Assembly: GCA_016844485.1 (NCBI GenBank) | Contig: JAENIZ010000003.1 | Span: 19,151-49,828, forward strand | DNA: 30,678 bases | Direction: 5' to 3' | Origin: Gammaproteobacteria bacterium | GTDB lineage: Bacteria > Pseudomonadota > Gammaproteobacteria > Eutrophobiales > Eutrophobiaceae | Shown here: positions 1-8,488 of the stretch, one piece after another | Layout: every line of letters begins with the position of its first letter | Position numbering within the stretch: position 1 is the first letter of the stretch | The notes under the pieces: model-generated | The model's database searches: none | What the model saw: only the letters and a program-made list of their open reading frames with translations | Told to the model about the DNA's origin: nothing | Position numbers and translations under genes: made by a program

Positions 1-19
1 TGAGGAACAAACCCCATCT

Positions 20-742
20 GTGCGGACAACCTCTTTTTATGAGGTGATATTTGCAGTGCTTATTACCGCACTGATGATATGGATCGGATATTACCTGATA
101 AATCCTACAACCTTGCCGATCAAGCAAGTGCGTGTTGAAGGCGAGTTTCGATACTTGTCCACATCAGCATTACAGGGGTTAGTACGCAACAAAGTGCGAG
201 GGGGATTTTTTAATATTGATGTTACATCTGTGCGTAATGCTGTATTGACTGAACCCTGGGTACGTGATGTTTCAGTCCACAGGGTCTGGCCGGATGGCTT
301 GCAGGTATTTGTAAGTGAACAGACAGCTGTAGCACGCTGGGAAGATACCGGTCTGTTAAATAAATCCGGTGAATTTTTTGCCCCTGAGAAAACGACTTTT
401 CCGGCGGATTTACCGATCTTTACGGGACCAGAAGGCGCACAGGCGATGATGATGGAAAAATATCTGTACTTGCAAAAGTTATTACAACCATTCGATGTAC
501 AGCTAGCTGAATTACATTTGAATGACCGCAGATCCTGGTCTTTTGATCTGAATAGTGGATTACGTGTTGTGATAGGACGAAAGGATTTTGATGGTCGTGT
601 TGCAAGGTTTATCGATTTTGTCCCGATTAATCTGGGTTCGAAATTATACGAGGTTGAACAGATCGATATGCGATATCCCAATGGCTTTGCGATTCGATGG
701 AAACAGAATAATACAGATATCCAGGGTGAAAGCGGGGCATAA
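20..742 (+). CDS. ftsQ: Cell division protein FtsQ (5' end uncertain)
   Basis: FtsQ is a bitopic inner-membrane divisome protein that links early and late division proteins (FtsB/FtsL and FtsW/FtsI) in the periplasm. The protein shows a short cytoplasmic tail, one membrane segment at about residues 7-27, a POTRA-type domain at about 33-103 (starting near LPIKQVRVEG), and a C-terminal beta domain. It lies 5 bp upstream of ftsA, the classical dcw order. The GTG at 20 is the first start inside the window, with a GAGGAA purine stretch at 2-7 upstream. The frame is open to the left edge, so the true start may lie outside and the protein may be longer. Sequence similarity within this family is weak, so the call rests on topology and on position before ftsA-ftsZ. 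Confidence 0.9.
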   Translation: MRTTSFYEVIFAVLITALMIWIGYYLINPTTLPIKQVRVEGEFRYLSTSALQGLVRNKVRGGFFNIDVTSVRNAVLTEPWVRDVSVHRVWPDGLQVFVSEQTAVARWEDTGLLNKSGEFFAPEKTTFPADLPIFTGPEGAQAMMMEKYLYLQKLLQPFDVQLAELHLNDRRSWSFDLNSGLRVVIGRKDFDGRVARFIDFVPINLGSKLYEVEQIDMRYPNGFAIRWKQNNTDIQGESGA

Positions 743-747
743 CAGAT

Positions 748-1983
748 ATGGCAAAAAAACCTGACAAAAACCTGATTGTCGGCCTGGATATCGGTACTTC
801 CAAAGTTGTGGCGATTGTAGGGGAGATCACGGCCGATAATGAAGTTGAGATTATCGGCCTGGGATCAAGCCGTTCACGTGGCATTAAAAAAGGTGTGGTT
901 GTGAATATAGAATCAACTGTCCATTCGATTCAGCGCGCCATCGAAGAAGCAGAGCTGATGGCGGGATGTGAGATCCACTCTGTTTATACGGGTATTGCCG
1001 GCAGTCATATTCGCAGCCTCAATTCACATGGCATTGTTGCGATTCGTGATAATGAGGTAGCTGTGGGAGATGTGGACAGAGTGATTGATGCCGCACGCGC
1101 AGTTGCAATCCCGGCCGATCAAAAGATCCTGCATATACTGCCGCAGGAGTTTGTCATTGATAATCAGGAGGGCGTGAAAGAACCCATAGGGATGTCCGGG
1201 GTCAGGCTGGAGGCCAAGGTGCATATGGTTACCGGGGCCGTCAGTGCGGCGCAGAATATTATCAAGTGTGTCCGCCGCTGCGGGTTGGAAGTGGACGATA
1301 TGATTCTGGAGCAATTGGCGTCGAGTTATGCCGTACTGACGGAAGATGAAAAAGAACTGGGGGTCTGCCTCGTTGATGTCGGTGGTGGCACGACGGACAT
1401 CGCGATATTTACCGACGGTGCCATTTATCATACTGCCGTCATCCCGATTGCGGGCGATCAGGTTACCAATGATATCGCGGTCGCACTCCGTACTCCGACA
1501 CAACATGCCGAAGATATCAAGGTGCAATATGCATGTGCACTGACACAACTGGCAAATCCTGAAGAAACCATTGAAGTGCCAAGCGTTGGTGATCGACCGG
1601 CACGTCGTCTGGCCAGACAAACGCTGGCAGAAGTTGTTGAACCGCGTTATGAAGAACTTTTTACACTGGTACAGGCAGAATTACGGCGCAGTGGTTATGA
1701 GGACATGATTGCAGCCGGCATCGTATTAACCGGTGGCAGTTCCAAGATGGAAGGCGTGGTTGAACTTGCTGAAGAAATATTTCACATGCCGGTTCGTGTA
1801 GGTGTTCCGCAATATGTGTCGGGACTGGCTGACGTTGTCAGAAATCCAATCTATTCAACCGGTGTTGGTCTGTTGTTATTCGGCTGCAAGCATGTGCATG
1901 ACAATATCCCTCCGATCCGGATGAATAGCGGTCTGAAAAATGTATTAGGACGAATGAAGAGTTGGTTTCAGGGTAATTTCTAA
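748..1983 (+). CDS. ftsA: Cell division protein FtsA
   Basis: FtsA is the actin-like ATPase that tethers FtsZ filaments to the inner membrane and recruits downstream divisome proteins. The 411-residue length is normal for gammaproteobacteria. The phosphate-1 motif (IVGLDIGTSKV, about residues 10-20), the phosphate-2 region (CLVDVGGGTTDIAIF, about 207-221) and the adenosine motif (GIVLTGGSSKMEGV, about 324-337) are intact. The C-terminus (KSWFQGNF) fits the short amphipathic membrane-targeting helix. It starts 5 bp after ftsQ and ends 38 bp before ftsZ, so ftsQAZ is probably cotranscribed. Confidence 0.98.
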   Translation: MAKKPDKNLIVGLDIGTSKVVAIVGEITADNEVEIIGLGSSRSRGIKKGVVVNIESTVHSIQRAIEEAELMAGCEIHSVYTGIAGSHIRSLNSHGIVAIRDNEVAVGDVDRVIDAARAVAIPADQKILHILPQEFVIDNQEGVKEPIGMSGVRLEAKVHMVTGAVSAAQNIIKCVRRCGLEVDDMILEQLASSYAVLTEDEKELGVCLVDVGGGTTDIAIFTDGAIYHTAVIPIAGDQVTNDIAVALRTPTQHAEDIKVQYACALTQLANPEETIEVPSVGDRPARRLARQTLAEVVEPRYEELFTLVQAELRRSGYEDMIAAGIVLTGGSSKMEGVVELAEEIFHMPVRVGVPQYVSGLADVVRNPIYSTGVGLLLFGCKHVHDNIPPIRMNSGLKNVLGRMKSWFQGNF

Positions 1984-2021
1984 AAGTGGGAATTAGGTAA
2001 ATCATTTAGGAGGTAAAAGCA

Positions 2022-3164
2022 ATGTTTGAACTCGTAGATGCTGATAATGAGGCTGCTGTAATAAAAGTTATTGGGGTTGGTGGTGGTGGTAACAATGCTG
2101 TTGACCATATGGTGAATGCAAATATCGATGGTGTGGATTTTATCTGTGCCAATACAGATGCCCAGGCGCTTAAAAAATCCTCGGCGAAGACATTGCTTCA
2201 ACTTGGCCATAATATAACCAAGGGATTGGGCGCTGGCGCAAATCCGGAAATAGGCAGACAGTGTGCGCTGGAGGATCGCGATCGCATTATGGATGTACTG
2301 GATGGTTCAGATATGGTCTTTATTACTGCTGGAATGGGGGGTGGCACCGGTACAGGAGCTGCGCCAATCGTTGCGCAGGTCGCAAAGGAGATGGGAATGT
2401 TGACTGTTGCAGTTGTCACACGGCCGTTTGCCTTTGAGGGGAAAAAACGTTCACAGGTGGCAGACCAGGGAATCAAGGAATTAGGTCAGTTTGTGGATTC
2501 ATTAATTACTATCCCAAATGAAAAATTGATAGCGGTTCTGGGTCGTGAGATCAGTCTGCTCAATGCGTTCGGCGCAGCCAATGATGTCTTGCTTGGTGCC
2601 GTTCAGGGTATCGCTGAACTTATCACCCGACCGGGATTAATCAATGTGGACTTTGCCGATGTGCGTACCGTGATGTCGGAAACGGGTATGGCCATGATGG
2701 GTTCAGGCAAGGCACAGGGTGAAGATCGTGCCAGACTGGCGGCAGAAGCCGCGATCTCAAGTCCATTACTGGAAGATGTCAATCTGTCTGGCGCACGGGG
2801 TTTGCTGGTAAATATCACAGCCGGGAAGGATTTGTCAGCCGGAGAGTTTGAAGAAGTCGGTACTACAGTCAAACAGTTCGCCTCAGAAAATGCGATCGTC
2901 ATTGTTGGTGCTGTCATTGATCCAGAGATGAGTGGTGAAATGCGTGTCACCATTGTCGCAACCGGTCTTGGACAAAAGGCCAGGGATGATGCAGCCCGTG
3001 TAAAATTGGTACAGGCAGCGGGTGGGGGTGTAGATTACCGGGAATTTGACCGGCCAACGGTCATGCGTAACCAGCCAGCGGGGGAAAACAAGGCCAAAAC
3101 CCCTGTGGAAAATGACCTCGATTACCTTGATATACCGGCCTTTTTAAGGAGGCAGGCAGATTGA
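2022..3164 (+). CDS. ftsZ: Cell division GTPase FtsZ
   Basis: FtsZ is the tubulin-like GTPase that forms the Z ring at midcell. The tubulin signature GGGTGTG is at residues 106-112. The T7 loop (NVDFADV, 207-213), which completes the GTPase site of the next subunit, is intact. The protein ends with a variable linker (about 320-365) and the conserved C-terminal peptide (DYLDIPAFLRRQ) that binds FtsA, ZipA and related partners. The start is well set: a perfect AGGAGGT Shine-Dalgarno at 2008-2014 lies 7 nt before the ATG, the strongest ribosome site seen in the window and consistent with high FtsZ demand. ZapD, an FtsZ bundling factor, is encoded 8 kb further on. Confidence 0.99.
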   Translation: MFELVDADNEAAVIKVIGVGGGGNNAVDHMVNANIDGVDFICANTDAQALKKSSAKTLLQLGHNITKGLGAGANPEIGRQCALEDRDRIMDVLDGSDMVFITAGMGGGTGTGAAPIVAQVAKEMGMLTVAVVTRPFAFEGKKRSQVADQGIKELGQFVDSLITIPNEKLIAVLGREISLLNAFGAANDVLLGAVQGIAELITRPGLINVDFADVRTVMSETGMAMMGSGKAQGEDRARLAAEAAISSPLLEDVNLSGARGLLVNITAGKDLSAGEFEEVGTTVKQFASENAIVIVGAVIDPEMSGEMRVTIVATGLGQKARDDAARVKLVQAAGGGVDYREFDRPTVMRNQPAGENKAKTPVENDLDYLDIPAFLRRQAD

Positions 3165-3213
3165 CATTACAGGCTGCAGCGAGTCAATTTAGCCTGATTA
3201 TGATAATTGTGAC

Positions 3214-3242
3214 TTGACAGCTGGGCGATTTACCCTTACAAA
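3214..3242 (+). promoter_or_regulatory. Candidate sigma-70 promoter for lpxC
   Basis: A perfect -35 hexamer TTGACA (3214-3219), a 17-nt spacer, then TACAAA (3237-3242), which matches 4 of 6 bases of the -10 consensus. It lies in the 123-bp ftsZ-lpxC gap, about 45 nt before the lpxC start. It suggests lpxC can be transcribed apart from the division operon. There is no experimental support. Confidence 0.45.
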
Positions 3243-3287
3243 GGGATGGAGTTGGGGCTCTTTTCCTGAAAAAGGACAATAAAATCA

Positions 3288-4202
3288 ATGATAAGGCAAC
3301 GTACGCTTAAAAACGTTATCCGCGCTACGGGGGTGGGCCTTCATACTGGTAAAAAGATTTTTCTGACGCTACGTCCAGCGCCGGTTAATACCGGTATCAT
3401 TTTCCGGCGGATTGATCTTGATCCGCCTGTTGACATTCAGGCACGTCCAGAGAATGTCGGTGATACCCGACTCTCGACCACCCTCGTTAAAAATAATGTC
3501 AGGATTTCTACTGTTGAACATCTGTTATCCGCACTGGCTGGCTTCGGCATTGATAATGCGTATATTGATCTTAGTTCTGATGAGGTTCCGATTATGGATG
3601 GCAGTGCGGGGCCGTTTGTATTTTTAATTCAATCTGCAGGTGTCATAGAGCAAAATTCTGCCAAGTGCTTTATACGTATCAAGCAGAAGATCCGTGTTGA
3701 AGACCAGGACAAATGGGCAATGTTTGAACCATTCAACGGATTCAAGGTAAGCTTTACCATAGAATTTGATCATCCTGTTTTTAATGAAAAGAACTGTCAG
3801 GCCGAGATTGATTTTTCAACGACCTCTTTTGTAAAAGAGGTCAGTCGCGCAAGGACATTTGGGTTTATGCGGGATGTGGAATTATTGCGTGAAAAAAACC
3901 TGGCATTAGGTGGCAGTCTGGATAACGCTGTAGTTGTTGATGATTATCGCATCCTTAATGATGATGGTCTTCGATATGAAGACGAGTGTGTCAAACATAA
4001 AATACTGGATGCCATTGGCGACTTATATTTATTAGGACATAGCCTGATCGGATCATTTTCAGGGTATAAATCCGGTCACGAATTAAATAATCATTTATTA
4101 AAGGAATTATTGGCAAATGAAGCAGCCTGGGAATTGGTCAGTTTTGAAGATGAGATTGATTTACCCATCTCATTCATTCAACCGATTTCAGTTACATCAT
4201 AA
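3288..4202 (+). CDS. lpxC: UDP-3-O-acyl-N-acetylglucosamine deacetylase LpxC
   Basis: LpxC is the zinc metalloenzyme that deacetylates UDP-3-O-acyl-GlcNAc, the first committed step of lipid A synthesis, in the cytoplasm. All expected catalytic residues are visible: zinc ligand His78 in STVEHLLSALAG, His237 and Asp241 in HKILDAIGDLYLLG, and general acid His264 in GHELNNHLL. These match Escherichia coli His79, His238, Asp242 and His265 offset by one. The length of 304 residues is normal. An AAAGGA ribosome site lies about 11 nt before the ATG. The gene follows ftsZ in the usual order. Its 3' end converges on dciA. Confidence 0.98.
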   Translation: MIRQRTLKNVIRATGVGLHTGKKIFLTLRPAPVNTGIIFRRIDLDPPVDIQARPENVGDTRLSTTLVKNNVRISTVEHLLSALAGFGIDNAYIDLSSDEVPIMDGSAGPFVFLIQSAGVIEQNSAKCFIRIKQKIRVEDQDKWAMFEPFNGFKVSFTIEFDHPVFNEKNCQAEIDFSTTSFVKEVSRARTFGFMRDVELLREKNLALGGSLDNAVVVDDYRILNDDGLRYEDECVKHKILDAIGDLYLLGHSLIGSFSGYKSGHELNNHLLKELLANEAAWELVSFEDEIDLPISFIQPISVTS

Positions 4203-4241
4203 AAATAATAAGGCAAAAACAAACTAGTTATTGTGTTTGCC
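4203..4241 (-). terminator. Rho-independent terminator of dciA, overlapping its stop codon
   Basis: GGCAAA (4212-4217) pairs with TTTGCC (4236-4241). The inner ACAA (4219-4222) pairs with TTGT (4231-4234), leaving one A/G mismatch and an 8-nt loop. Read on the - strand the hairpin is followed by a T-rich run (TTATTATTTTT), so it suits transcription coming from dciA. The dciA stop codon lies in the stem-loop. No T-run follows on the + strand, so it is a weaker candidate for lpxC. Confidence 0.5.
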
Positions 4242-4679
4242 AAGTTTAAGCAGGGATGTACGCAAGTCGTTGTCAGACATCATAGTTGCGACTTTATTAA
4301 TAAAATTTGCTGAAGCGCTGGTAATAGTTAAACGCCTAGTAGATATTTTATCCAATGGATTATTTAACGGGATGACTTTAATACGAATTGTCCTTAAGGT
4401 CTCGAGTTGGCATTCATGCTGCATATAATTGAGTATTTCCGGGATACAATATCTCAGTTTTGCCGCCCAGGTCGGGGAGTCGGTGTGGAGGACGATCGTG
4501 GTAGTTGTGTAATTAGCGAGGGTACAATGTGTGTTTAATGGTGGGGCAAGGTAAACGAGTAATTTATTTTCAAGATTACGAAGATTATTAATATGTTGAC
4601 ACAGGTTACCCAGTTGATTGTTACGATCTGAGAAAAGGGAACCTACAGGTAAGATTTGACAATTTCGTGTATCCGGCAT
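4224..4679 (-). CDS. dciA: DciA-family (DUF721) replicative helicase loader
   Basis: A 151-residue protein of the DUF721/DciA family. Members in bacteria lacking DnaC/DnaI interact with the DnaB helicase and help load it at origins. The N-terminal two thirds reads as the conserved domain, with a pattern around LVYLAPPLNTHC, TIVLHTDSPTWAAKLRY and IPEILNYM that fits the KH-like fold. The tail after about residue 110 looks less conserved. The location, antisense between lpxC and an M23 peptidase gene upstream of secA, is a recurring gammaproteobacterial arrangement and supports the call. A TATAAT sequence lies right before its ATG, so the mRNA may have almost no leader. Confidence 0.75.
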   Translation of the reverse strand: MPDTRNCQILPVGSLFSDRNNQLGNLCQHINNLRNLENKLLVYLAPPLNTHCTLANYTTTTIVLHTDSPTWAAKLRYCIPEILNYMQHECQLETLRTIRIKVIPLNNPLDKISTRRLTITSASANFINKVATMMSDNDLRTSLLKLGKHNN

Positions 4680-4685
4680 ACAAAA

Positions 4686-4691
4686 ATTATA
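4686..4691 (-). promoter_or_regulatory. Candidate -10 element of dciA (near-leaderless)
   Basis: A perfect TATAAT on the - strand ends 6 nt before the dciA ATG, so the expected transcription start falls on or beside the start codon. No convincing -35 is seen at 16-18 nt. The region is AT-rich, so chance occurrence is possible. Confidence 0.3.
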
Positions 4692-4730
4692 CAGAAAAGC
4701 CAGGTTAAAGAGAACAAATAAAGTATATAT

Positions 4731-5663
4731 ATGGAACTTATAATTTTATCCGAGAAACGATGCAAGACCAGCAAGATTTTACTGGGACGAAATAACATTC
4801 TTGCGGTTTGTCTGCTGTTGTTTCTTATTACCGTTGGTGCATTTTGTGCGGGCAGCTATTTTACCCTTAAATATTCAGCTAATGCCATTGTCGTCATGTA
4901 TAAGCAGGAAAAAATGATGCATAAGCAGGAAATTGAACAACAGCGCACCATGATTGACCAGGCAAAACGTGAAGCGGAAAATAATCTGGATGCATTGGCA
5001 ACCCGGTTAAGTAAATTGCAAGGCCATATAATGCGCCTTGATGCCCTTGGTGCACGTCTTGCAGCGATGGCGGATATCGATGATATTGACTTTAATGTTA
5101 TGGAACCACTTGGCATGGGTGGACCGGCGTTAACTGAATTTCAAAAATCCCTTCAGGTTTCAGATTTTATTGCGCAACTTGAGCAATTGAGTCTTGAGAT
5201 TGAAGATCGGGATGACAAACTCGCTGCTATGGAGTCCATGTTGATTGCTGATACCCTTGAAGATAAAACGTTGCCCACTGGGATTCCGGTTCCGGGTGGA
5301 TGGATGTCTTCACGGTTTGGCTGTCGCGCTGATCCAATATCCGGTAAACGCGAGTTTCATGAAGGGATAGATTTTGCAGGTAATCCGAAGGCATTGGTTA
5401 TTGCGGTTGCCGCAGGGATTGTAACATGGTCAGACAGACGCAATGGGTATGGTAATATGGTTCAAATCAATCATGGAAATGGCTATGTCACACGCTATGC
5501 ACATAACAAGATGAATTTAGTGGCTGTAGGCGATAAAGTGGAGAAAGGACAGCCAATTGCAATCTTAGGTTCATCAGGGCGCACTACCGGCACCCATGTT
5601 CATTTCGAAGTCGTTCATAATAGCGAGCATGTTGATCCCAAGAAATATATATCAGTAAATTAA
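4731..5663 (+). CDS. M23 (LytM-type) zinc metallopeptidase, membrane anchored
   Basis: A 310-residue envelope protein of the peptidoglycan hydrolase M23 family. It has an N-terminal membrane segment (about residues 23-45), a heptad-rich coiled coil (about 58-115), a second helical stretch (about 140-175) and a C-terminal LytM domain (about 187-307). The zinc and catalytic residues are complete: His210 and Asp214 (HEGID), His258 (YAH) and the His289-x-His291 pair (GTHVHFEV). An active endopeptidase is therefore expected, unlike the degenerate LytM activators EnvC and NlpD. Its place between dciA and secA is common in gammaproteobacteria. The ATG at 4731 has only a weak ribosome site. The exact cleavage target cannot be told from sequence. 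Confidence 0.9.
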   Translation: MELIILSEKRCKTSKILLGRNNILAVCLLLFLITVGAFCAGSYFTLKYSANAIVVMYKQEKMMHKQEIEQQRTMIDQAKREAENNLDALATRLSKLQGHIMRLDALGARLAAMADIDDIDFNVMEPLGMGGPALTEFQKSLQVSDFIAQLEQLSLEIEDRDDKLAAMESMLIADTLEDKTLPTGIPVPGGWMSSRFGCRADPISGKREFHEGIDFAGNPKALVIAVAAGIVTWSDRRNGYGNMVQINHGNGYVTRYAHNKMNLVAVGDKVEKGQPIAILGSSGRTTGTHVHFEVVHNSEHVDPKKYISVN

Positions 5664-5759
5664 GTCATTCCCTTTTATTATTCTGCATTTATCTTAAACC
5701 CTGAATAGATGGCATGATTGCTATTCGTGTGGTTAATTATCTAATTTAAAATACCAGGT

Positions 5760-8453
5760 ATGATTATCCGATTAATTAAGAAGATATTTGGCAGTCGTAA
5801 TGAACGCGTGCTGAAACGCATGCGTAAAACTGTTGAAAAGATTAATGTCCTTGAAAAACAATTTGCCTCACTGTCCGATGAAGATTTTCCTGTAAAAACT
5901 ACAGAATTTCGTGGACGCCACAAACAGGGAGAAACACTCGAGGAACTCTTACCGGAGGCGTTTGCGTTAATAAGAGAAGCAGGCAATCGTATGCTTGGCA
6001 TGCGTCATTTTGACGTTCAGTTAATAGGCGGTATGGTATTGCATGAGGGAAATATTGCAGAAATGCGCACTGGTGAAGGAAAAACGCTGGTCGCGACATT
6101 ATCCGCCTATCTGAATGCACTCACGGATAAGGGCGTGCATATTGTTACAGTCAACGACTACCTCGCCCAGCGTGACGCGAACTGGATGGGGAAGATCTAT
6201 TCACTCGTGGGCATGCGCACAGGTGTCATTATCTCCGGCATGTCGACTGATCTACGGCGAGACGCCTATGCAGCAGATATTACCTATGGGACCAACAATG
6301 AATTTGGTTTTGATTATCTGCGTGATAATTTGGCTTTCAGCAACAGCGAGCGTGTACAACGTAAACTGAATTATGCGATTGTCGATGAAGTTGATTCGAT
6401 ACTTATTGATGAGGCCCGTACGCCGCTTATCATATCAGGTGCAGTGGATGATCGTTCTGATCTCTATATCAGAATAAATGACATTATCCCCAAGTTAAAA
6501 CGACAGGAAACGGAAGATGGTCCTGGCGATTATACTATTGATGAAAAGTCAAAGACCGCATATTTAACAGAAGAGGGTAACGAAAGGGTTGAAAATCTTT
6601 TCCGTGAAACGAAGATTATCAGTTCGGAGCAGGGATTATATGATCCGGTAAATATCAGTGTTCTACATCATTTGAACGCGGCACTGCGCGCGCATGCGTT
6701 ATTTCATCGCGATGTTGATTATATTATCAAGGATAACAAGGTCGTTATTGTCGATGAATTCACCGGCCGCACCATGCAGGGACGGCGCTGGTCAGAAGGC
6801 CTGCATCAGGCAATAGAAGCGAAGGAAGGTGTGCCGATACAAAATGAGAACCAGACACTTGCCACAATCACTTATCAAAATTATTTTCGTCTATATAACA
6901 AACTTGCGGGGATGACGGGGACTGCAGACACGGAAGCCTATGAATTTCAACAAATTTATGGACTGGAAGTGGTCGTAGTTCCGACCCACATGCTGATGAT
7001 TCGTGAAGACATGAGCGATGTTGTTTATCTTAAGGTGAAAGACAAATTCAATGCCATATTGGAAGATATTAAGGAATGCCGCCGGCGCGAGCGACCTGTT
7101 TTGGTCGGCACAGCCTCTATCGAAGTATCCGAGTATCTTTCCAATCTATTACATAAGGAAAAAATTCCCCATCAGGTTTTGAATGCCAAATTTCATCAAA
7201 AAGAAGCGGAAATAATAGCCCAGGCCGGCCGCCCAGTAACCATTGCAACAAACATGGCGGGTCGTGGCACGGATATTGTACTGGGGGGTAATCTGGTGGC
7301 TGAATTGGAGGCGATGGAAAATCCGGATGAGGAAAGTGTCAAGAAATTAAAAGATAACTGGCAAAAACTCCACGAAGAAGTAGTTGCAAGTGGCGGATTG
7401 CATATTACCGGTACCGAGCGTCATGAATCGAGGCGCATTGACAATCAATTACGTGGACGTTCTGGGCGGCAGGGTGATCCGGGTTCGAGCAGGTTTTATC
7501 TTTCTTTGGAAGATAATCTGATGCGCATCTTTGCCTCTGACAGAGTATCGGCCATTATGCAGAAGCTGGGGATGGAAGAGGGTGAGGCAATAGAATCTCC
7601 ACTGGTCTCACGTGCAATTGAGAATGCCCAGCGCAAAGTAGAAGCGCATAATTATGATATACGTAAACACCTGCTGGAATTTGATGATGTTGCGAATGAT
7701 CAACGCAAGGTTATCTATGAACAGCGCGACGAGCTACTTGAGGGGGAAGATGTATTCGATAACATCAAGGCCCTACGGCACGATGTTGTAAATGACATCA
7801 TCAGCGCCTATATACCGCCAGGGAGTGTAGATGAGATGTGGATTGTTCAGGGATTAACAGAAGCATTGGAACACGAACTTGGGTTACATCTTGATATTGT
7901 TGGATGGTTAAAAAATGACAGTTCGTTACATGAGGAAACACTACGTGAGAAAATCATTGAATTTATTAATAAAGCCGCAGAGGAGAAAGAACAGCTAATC
8001 GGTCCGGAGATTATGCGTCGTCTTGAAAAACAGGTCATGCTGGATATTCTGGACAGGCATTGGAAAGATCATCTAATTGCCATGGATCAACTTCGTCAGG
8101 GAATACACTTGCGCAGTTATGCAGCAAAAAATCCGAAACAGGAGTACAAACGTGAAGCCTTTGAGATGTTTGTACAAATGCTGGATAACATAAAACATGA
8201 TGTAATCAGCTTTCTGTCTAAAGTTAAAGTCAGAACAGAGGAAGATGTGCAGGCGGCTGAGCATCAACATAAACGTTCGGAGAATATGAAATATAATCAT
8301 CCTGCTGCTCCAAATGCCCTGGGTGGAAATATTGAACAGGAAGATACAAGCCGTACACCTTTTGTGCGGGGCGAACGTAAAGTCGGGCGCAATGAACCCT
8401 GCCCATGTGGATCTGGCAGGAAATATAAACAGTGCCATGGTAAATTGAGATAG
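5760..8453 (+). CDS. secA: Preprotein translocase ATPase SecA
   Basis: SecA is the ATP-driven motor that pushes preproteins through SecYEG. The length of 897 residues is normal. Visible motifs are Walker A TGEGKT (104-109), the DEAD-like VDEVDSILIDEARTPLI, the preprotein cross-linking region, and the second-domain motif TNMAGRGTDIVLGGN. The extreme C-terminus carries the zinc and SecB/phospholipid-binding tail CPCGSGRKYKQCHG. The start MIIRLIKKIFGSRNER matches the conserved SecA N-terminus, so the ATG at 5760 is preferred although AGG sits too close to it for a good ribosome site. argJ follows after 35 bp and may be cotranscribed. Confidence 0.99.
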   Translation: MIIRLIKKIFGSRNERVLKRMRKTVEKINVLEKQFASLSDEDFPVKTTEFRGRHKQGETLEELLPEAFALIREAGNRMLGMRHFDVQLIGGMVLHEGNIAEMRTGEGKTLVATLSAYLNALTDKGVHIVTVNDYLAQRDANWMGKIYSLVGMRTGVIISGMSTDLRRDAYAADITYGTNNEFGFDYLRDNLAFSNSERVQRKLNYAIVDEVDSILIDEARTPLIISGAVDDRSDLYIRINDIIPKLKRQETEDGPGDYTIDEKSKTAYLTEEGNERVENLFRETKIISSEQGLYDPVNISVLHHLNAALRAHALFHRDVDYIIKDNKVVIVDEFTGRTMQGRRWSEGLHQAIEAKEGVPIQNENQTLATITYQNYFRLYNKLAGMTGTADTEAYEFQQIYGLEVVVVPTHMLMIREDMSDVVYLKVKDKFNAILEDIKECRRRERPVLVGTASIEVSEYLSNLLHKEKIPHQVLNAKFHQKEAEIIAQAGRPVTIATNMAGRGTDIVLGGNLVAELEAMENPDEESVKKLKDNWQKLHEEVVASGGLHITGTERHESRRIDNQLRGRSGRQGDPGSSRFYLSLEDNLMRIFASDRVSAIMQKLGMEEGEAIESPLVSRAIENAQRKVEAHNYDIRKHLLEFDDVANDQRKVIYEQRDELLEGEDVFDNIKALRHDVVNDIISAYIPPGSVDEMWIVQGLTEALEHELGLHLDIVGWLKNDSSLHEETLREKIIEFINKAAEEKEQLIGPEIMRRLEKQVMLDILDRHWKDHLIAMDQLRQGIHLRSYAAKNPKQEYKREAFEMFVQMLDNIKHDVISFLSKVKVRTEEDVQAAEHQHKRSENMKYNHPAAPNALGGNIEQEDTSRTPFVRGERKVGRNEPCPCGSGRKYKQCHGKLR

Positions 8454-8488
8454 TTATTGTGATAACTAATATATAACTATAAATATCA

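Noticed and set aside
91..681. 196-codon antisense frame opposite ftsQ
   Set aside because: No domain, no promoter or ribosome site, and fully covered by FtsQ coding sequence.
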